DNA from: Apus apus
Taxonomy: Eukaryota; Chordata; Aves; Apodiformes; Apodidae
Length of the DNA: 64,000 bases
Direction of reading: 5' to 3'
Assembly: GCF_020740795.1 (NCBI RefSeq)
Contig: NC_067284.1
Coordinates: 102,911,440 to 102,975,439 of the forward strand
The notes beneath the pieces were generated by a model. The model did not search any database. It was not told the DNA's origin and worked only from the letters and a program-made list of their open reading frames with translations. Both the position numbers and the translations under genes were made by a program. Below, piece after piece: positions 60,180-64,000 of the stretch (the stretch's first letter is position 1; the number at the start of each line of letters is the position of its first letter).

Positions 60180-60600
60180 GTTGCATATGAAAAGCCTTCT
60201 GGGAATCTGAGGGTATTAATCAATTTTAAATGTACCATTCCTTGCCTTTAAAAATCAGAGCTCCTTGCACATTGTCAAAGCTTCCCCGAGCCCTTTCTGT
60301 CCCTGGAGCTGATCACTGTGAAATGAGGACACGTCATAGCATAGCTTATTAGGGGAACTGGGGTGTTTCCGTTTGTTTGGATTTGTACAGAAAAGGGTTT
60401 TTTCACGGGGGGCTGTGCTTTGACAGTCTCATCCTCCCCCAGGCTGGTTAGCATTTAGCAAGGAGCGGCTGACAAAGCTCCTGGGCCATGGAGATCCACA
60501 AGGTGCTTGCAGCTGGCACAGATACCTCATTAGAAATTCATTTTTTCCTGTCATAATAACAAAGTGCAGAGCAGCGGTGGCAACATAGTTTCGTATGGGA
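60180..60600. promoter_or_regulatory. Candidate conserved non-coding block
   Basis: Non-repetitive with GTATTAATCAATTTTAAATG (60212-60231), CACGTCA (60330-60336), TCATTAGAAATTCATTT (60527-60543) and ACAAAG near 60559. Another TCAAAG is at 60277. Texture suggests an enhancer; not shown. Confidence 0.25.
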
Positions 60601-63565
60601 AAGCACACAAAAGGGGACAGCTGAAAGAAGCTGTGCTTTTCTCCTGTATTTCCAGCCCGACAGAAGCATCTTCAAAGGGAGCAGCCTTGCCCGTCCGCCG
60701 CACCCTCTTGGCCTGAATCGCTTGAATGGCATTTTATACACCTACTGCACCCTGGGGCCAGCCAGCCTCCGGGAAAACCATTCACCCGGCCCTGCTCCTT
60801 CTCCCGGCATTTTGTTGTTTCCTACCCCTCGGAAGCAGCGGGCAAATAAAAGTGACACGCCCGGCTTGCGAGCTCCAGCTCCCTCTCACAAGCTCTTCTG
60901 AAACCCCCTTCCCAGGCAGGCAGAGCTGACGCGGCTTGTTTTTCAGAGGGTGGAAAACTTCCAAAAGCAGAGGATGATTGTGGCCTAATTTCCCTCTCTG
61001 TGTGTTTGTACAGTGACGGAAGAGGCACGTTGAGGAGAGCGGAGCAGCATTGCTGCTGTCACTGTCACTGCTGGGATATGGCCCAGATGAGTGCTAGTGA
61101 GGAGCCTGGGCAGTCAGTCACTGCAGAGGTGGAGGGTGGCAATGAGTGACCCTTGTCACACACAGGCACCTTGATCCACCTCCCCAAAGCTAATGAAAGA
61201 GGCAGGTGGGTTTCTGAAGGTCAGGAGATTTTGTCTTAAAAATGCAGAGCAGGAGCCTGACAAAGATCACATTTCAAAATCTTGGCTTTACCTTCTCCCC
61301 AGCTTTTTCGTTTCCATCTTTCCCTCCTTTAGTTTTTTTCTCCTCACATCACCATTTGTATTAGAAAACATGAGGAGCATGGAGGGGAGAGAGAGACACA
61401 AAGTAAACAAGCAGTGTGGGAATAGAAAAAACCTGAGAGACAAGAACTGAAAGTCCCCAAACTAAGTAGTTCTGAGCCAGAAACTTTCTTCTCATACATT
61501 TGTCAAAACTGCATATACTAATTTCCATTTTCAGATAAGGTCTTTTATTCTACATTTAAACAAAAAAAAATTAAAAGACAAAAAATAAAATGTAGTCTTG
61601 TCTGTATCACACCTCACAGCCACACCACTGCTCTGTCATGCGGCACCTAGAAGAAGCCTTGGCAGAAGTACAGGAGATGGACCTGTTTTAATCACTCAGC
61701 CCAGGAAGGAGCTGCCAGGGGGGAGCACTGGGCAGACACCAGTGCAAATGCAGTTCTCACAGTTTTCTGACAAAGAAAACCAGATCTACATGTTGCTGCA
61801 CATTGCAGCCCAGAGACACCAGAGTCAGAAATCCTGGGCAGTGGGAACATGAAAGGGACTGCAGACTATGAGATAAAGACCACTAGGCAAAACTTTAATA
61901 CATTCCATGAATACTGTCATCCATGCAGGAATACTGTATAAGTGCCTTTTCTACTCAGGAAACCGCCTTCCAGATTTAAACCTTGGAGCATTTTTGCTAT
62001 AGACACTGGCAATAAAGTTGTGTTCAACAAATGGAGATTCACTGTAGCTTGAATAAATGTTCAGAAGTACCTGGATGTACTAAGTCTAATTTTAGGCACT
62101 CTGGGAACCATTATCTAGCCCTCCAGAGAGCCCTGACATTCTCCACTGCCTAAACAGAGAGGGACTGGGATGACTATGTTAACTTCAGGCTATTGTAAAC
62201 TTAATTAGCATCTTCCATCCCTCAACATCACATTTCAGAAGTAATTTAGTAAAGTGTACTGAGCATCCTTCTAAAATAATAACTTACGGCATAACTAATA
62301 ATGAGCAAGCATAAAGATACATGGAATATTCTGAAAGTGAATGCCTGGGGAAGGCAGGGCTGAGGGTACTGCACTGAAAGTGAAGATGAAGCTTGAAGAG
62401 AAATACAGAGTGAAGACACCCACCACCTTGGCCTGCTACAGAAATTTAACAAGCGTGGGGCTGGTGTAGAAGGGGGTTTCTATCAGGCTCAGCAGGACAC
62501 ACATTGAAGCGGAGATGGTGATCTCAGCTAACTGGAGCTGTGCAGACATTTGGGTTGTGCTCCCAGCTCATCACCATGGCCAGTTTGTCTACCAGGGGAT
62601 TTCCAGAGGGTCCCTTGTTCTGTCTAGTTGGGGTATAACTTAGAGGGCAGGGGAGCAGTTGCTGTCTGGGTGGAGGTGTCCAAATTGTCATCCATCTGCA
62701 ATAAGACGATAGGCTAGACGAGAGGAAGCAAGACTAATCTAATAAACTCCAGGTGGAATAATTTATATGAGACATTGAGCATCTGGGCAATTTCTATGAC
62801 TCCCCAGATTGAAACTGAAATCTTCAGTTGTTTACATGCAGCGGGCATAGAATATGCTCATATGAGGGCTGCAGGTGATGTCTCCGTTAGATAAATGAAC
62901 CATCACTGCATTTTCTGGCTGCAGGGCTAAGTGGCACAATGAGGCTCATGTCCATATGACTAAACTTTCTTCATCACCTGGGGGAGGTGACTATGGGAAG
63001 GTGCCTGAGTCCACACTCTGACCATAGCGACCAGATTAGACATGGCCACTCAGTGTCTGACAGACACAACTATCACAGAGGAGAACAGTAAAGGGTACCT
63101 TTGTAGAGGCATGAAGCAATAATGATACATGGATGACCAAGAGGAGCCTTTCTCCTTGTAATATATTGAATGTATAGATGAATCTGATGCATTTGAGAAG
63201 ACACCTTGCAGACGCTGTCAGGCCAACATACCAAGAATTAGGAAATGGCAAATAATTCAGTTAAAATAAAACAAAAGTGAACTCCAGATTAATATTGCAA
63301 AACACAGATTTAGTACATTACAAACTTGTAATGAAGGGGTTACAGTGACCATGAAATTTCCTTTGTCAGATTGCCAGAACCACATAGAAGTCAGAGCATG
63401 AACTGGGCAATAATCCAGGTGTGAGACCACTTGGCTGCAATGAGAGAGACTGATACAGAGCAGGGATTTAAGCCTCTGTTGACTCCAACCCCTGACAGGA
63501 CACTGGTGAAAGACTGGATACTTAAGAGGGATGCCCACTTTTACCAAGCAAGAGACAGAAGTGGT
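60601..63565. other. Intergenic, nothing recognised
   Basis: An A-rich run at 61561-61590. No gene, RNA or mobile element supported. Confidence 0.5.
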
Positions 63566-63840
63566 ACTCTGCTAGAAATATAAGAAATGGCTTTAAACTC
63601 TAAGAGGGTAGATTTAGGTTAGATATTAGGAAGAAATTCTTTAGTGTGAGGGTGGTGAGACACTGGTCCAGGTTGCCCAGGGAAGCTGTGGCTGCCCCAT
63701 CCCTGGCAGTGTTCAAGGCCAGATTGGATGGGACTTTGAGCAATCTGGTCTAGTGGGAGATGTCCCTGCCCATGCAGGGTGATTGGAACTAGATGATCTT
63801 TAAGGTCCCTTCCAAACCAAACCAGTCTGTGATTCTGTGA
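63566..63840 (+). mobile_element. CR1 LINE 3' end
   Basis: Standard avian CR1 3' region in forward orientation: 'aaatggctttaaactctaa', 'ttaggttagatattagga', 'gttgcccagggaagctgtgg', 'ctggtctagtgggagatg', ending in CTGTGATTCTGTGA, the CR1 terminal octamer repeat. About 275 bp, 5'-truncated and little diverged. Confidence 0.93.
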
Positions 63841-64000
63841 AAAAGGATGTATTTCCACAATGGAAAACCATTACCTGCCAATTTCTAATTCAGCAGTATT
63901 GGGTAGAGTCTAAGGTACCTAACACTGGCTGGGATCAAGAGCTGCTTCACAGTTGAGTGTAAAATCCCCCAAATCCAACATGACACAAAATAAAATCCAG
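63841..64000. other. Window end, nothing recognised
   Basis: AT-leaning DNA after the CR1 terminus; no feature seen. Confidence 0.5.

Overview
This window looks like nuclear DNA from a bird. It carries 3' ends of CR1 LINEs in both orientations (about 14.94, 57.6 and 63.6 kb, plus an older CR1-like scrap near 0.7 kb). Interspersed repeats are otherwise sparse, and the one clear gene is a vertebrate developmental regulator. The species cannot be told from sequence alone.

The single gene I can support is OLIG3, a bHLH transcription factor of dorsal neural-tube and hindbrain progenitors. It is one uninterrupted coding exon of 271 codons on the + strand (27364-28179), with a TATA box about 280 bp upstream of the ATG and an AATAAA about 1.2 kb after the stop. 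It sits inside a broad GC- and CpG-rich domain (about 24.2-28.9 kb). CpG richness continues into AT-rich DNA upstream (about 23.0-24.2 kb), as expected of the wide unmethylated domains around Polycomb-regulated developmental genes.

The rest looks like a gene desert. In other amniotes OLIG3 lies between IFNGR1 and TNFAIP3; I recognise no exon of either here. Several AT-rich, low-repeat blocks with clustered homeodomain, SOX, E-box or TCF/LEF-like motifs (about 6.5-7.05, 11.5-12.1, 16.0-16.6, 42.2-42.55, 52.8-53.1, 55.86-56.25 and 60.2-60.6 kb) are candidate distal enhancers. That is inference and needs cross-species alignment. The 42.2-42.4 kb block stands out for a facing pair of TCF/LEF-type sites among SOX-type sites, which fits the known Wnt responsiveness of OLIG3.

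The first 5 kb downstream of OLIG3 holds an unusual cluster of long simple repeats: (TGGA)13, A24, (TTCC)28 and 44 perfect copies of TTCCC. The last reads as GGGAA on the other strand and is a strong G-quadruplex or triplex candidate. Two old MIR-type SINE relics (about 43.9 and 54.4 kb) and a tandem pair of RFX X-box-like palindromes beside a CR1 fragment (about 15.06 kb) are further points of interest. I found no evidence for a new multi-gene system. The many other open frames are GC-island, antisense or simple-repeat artefacts.
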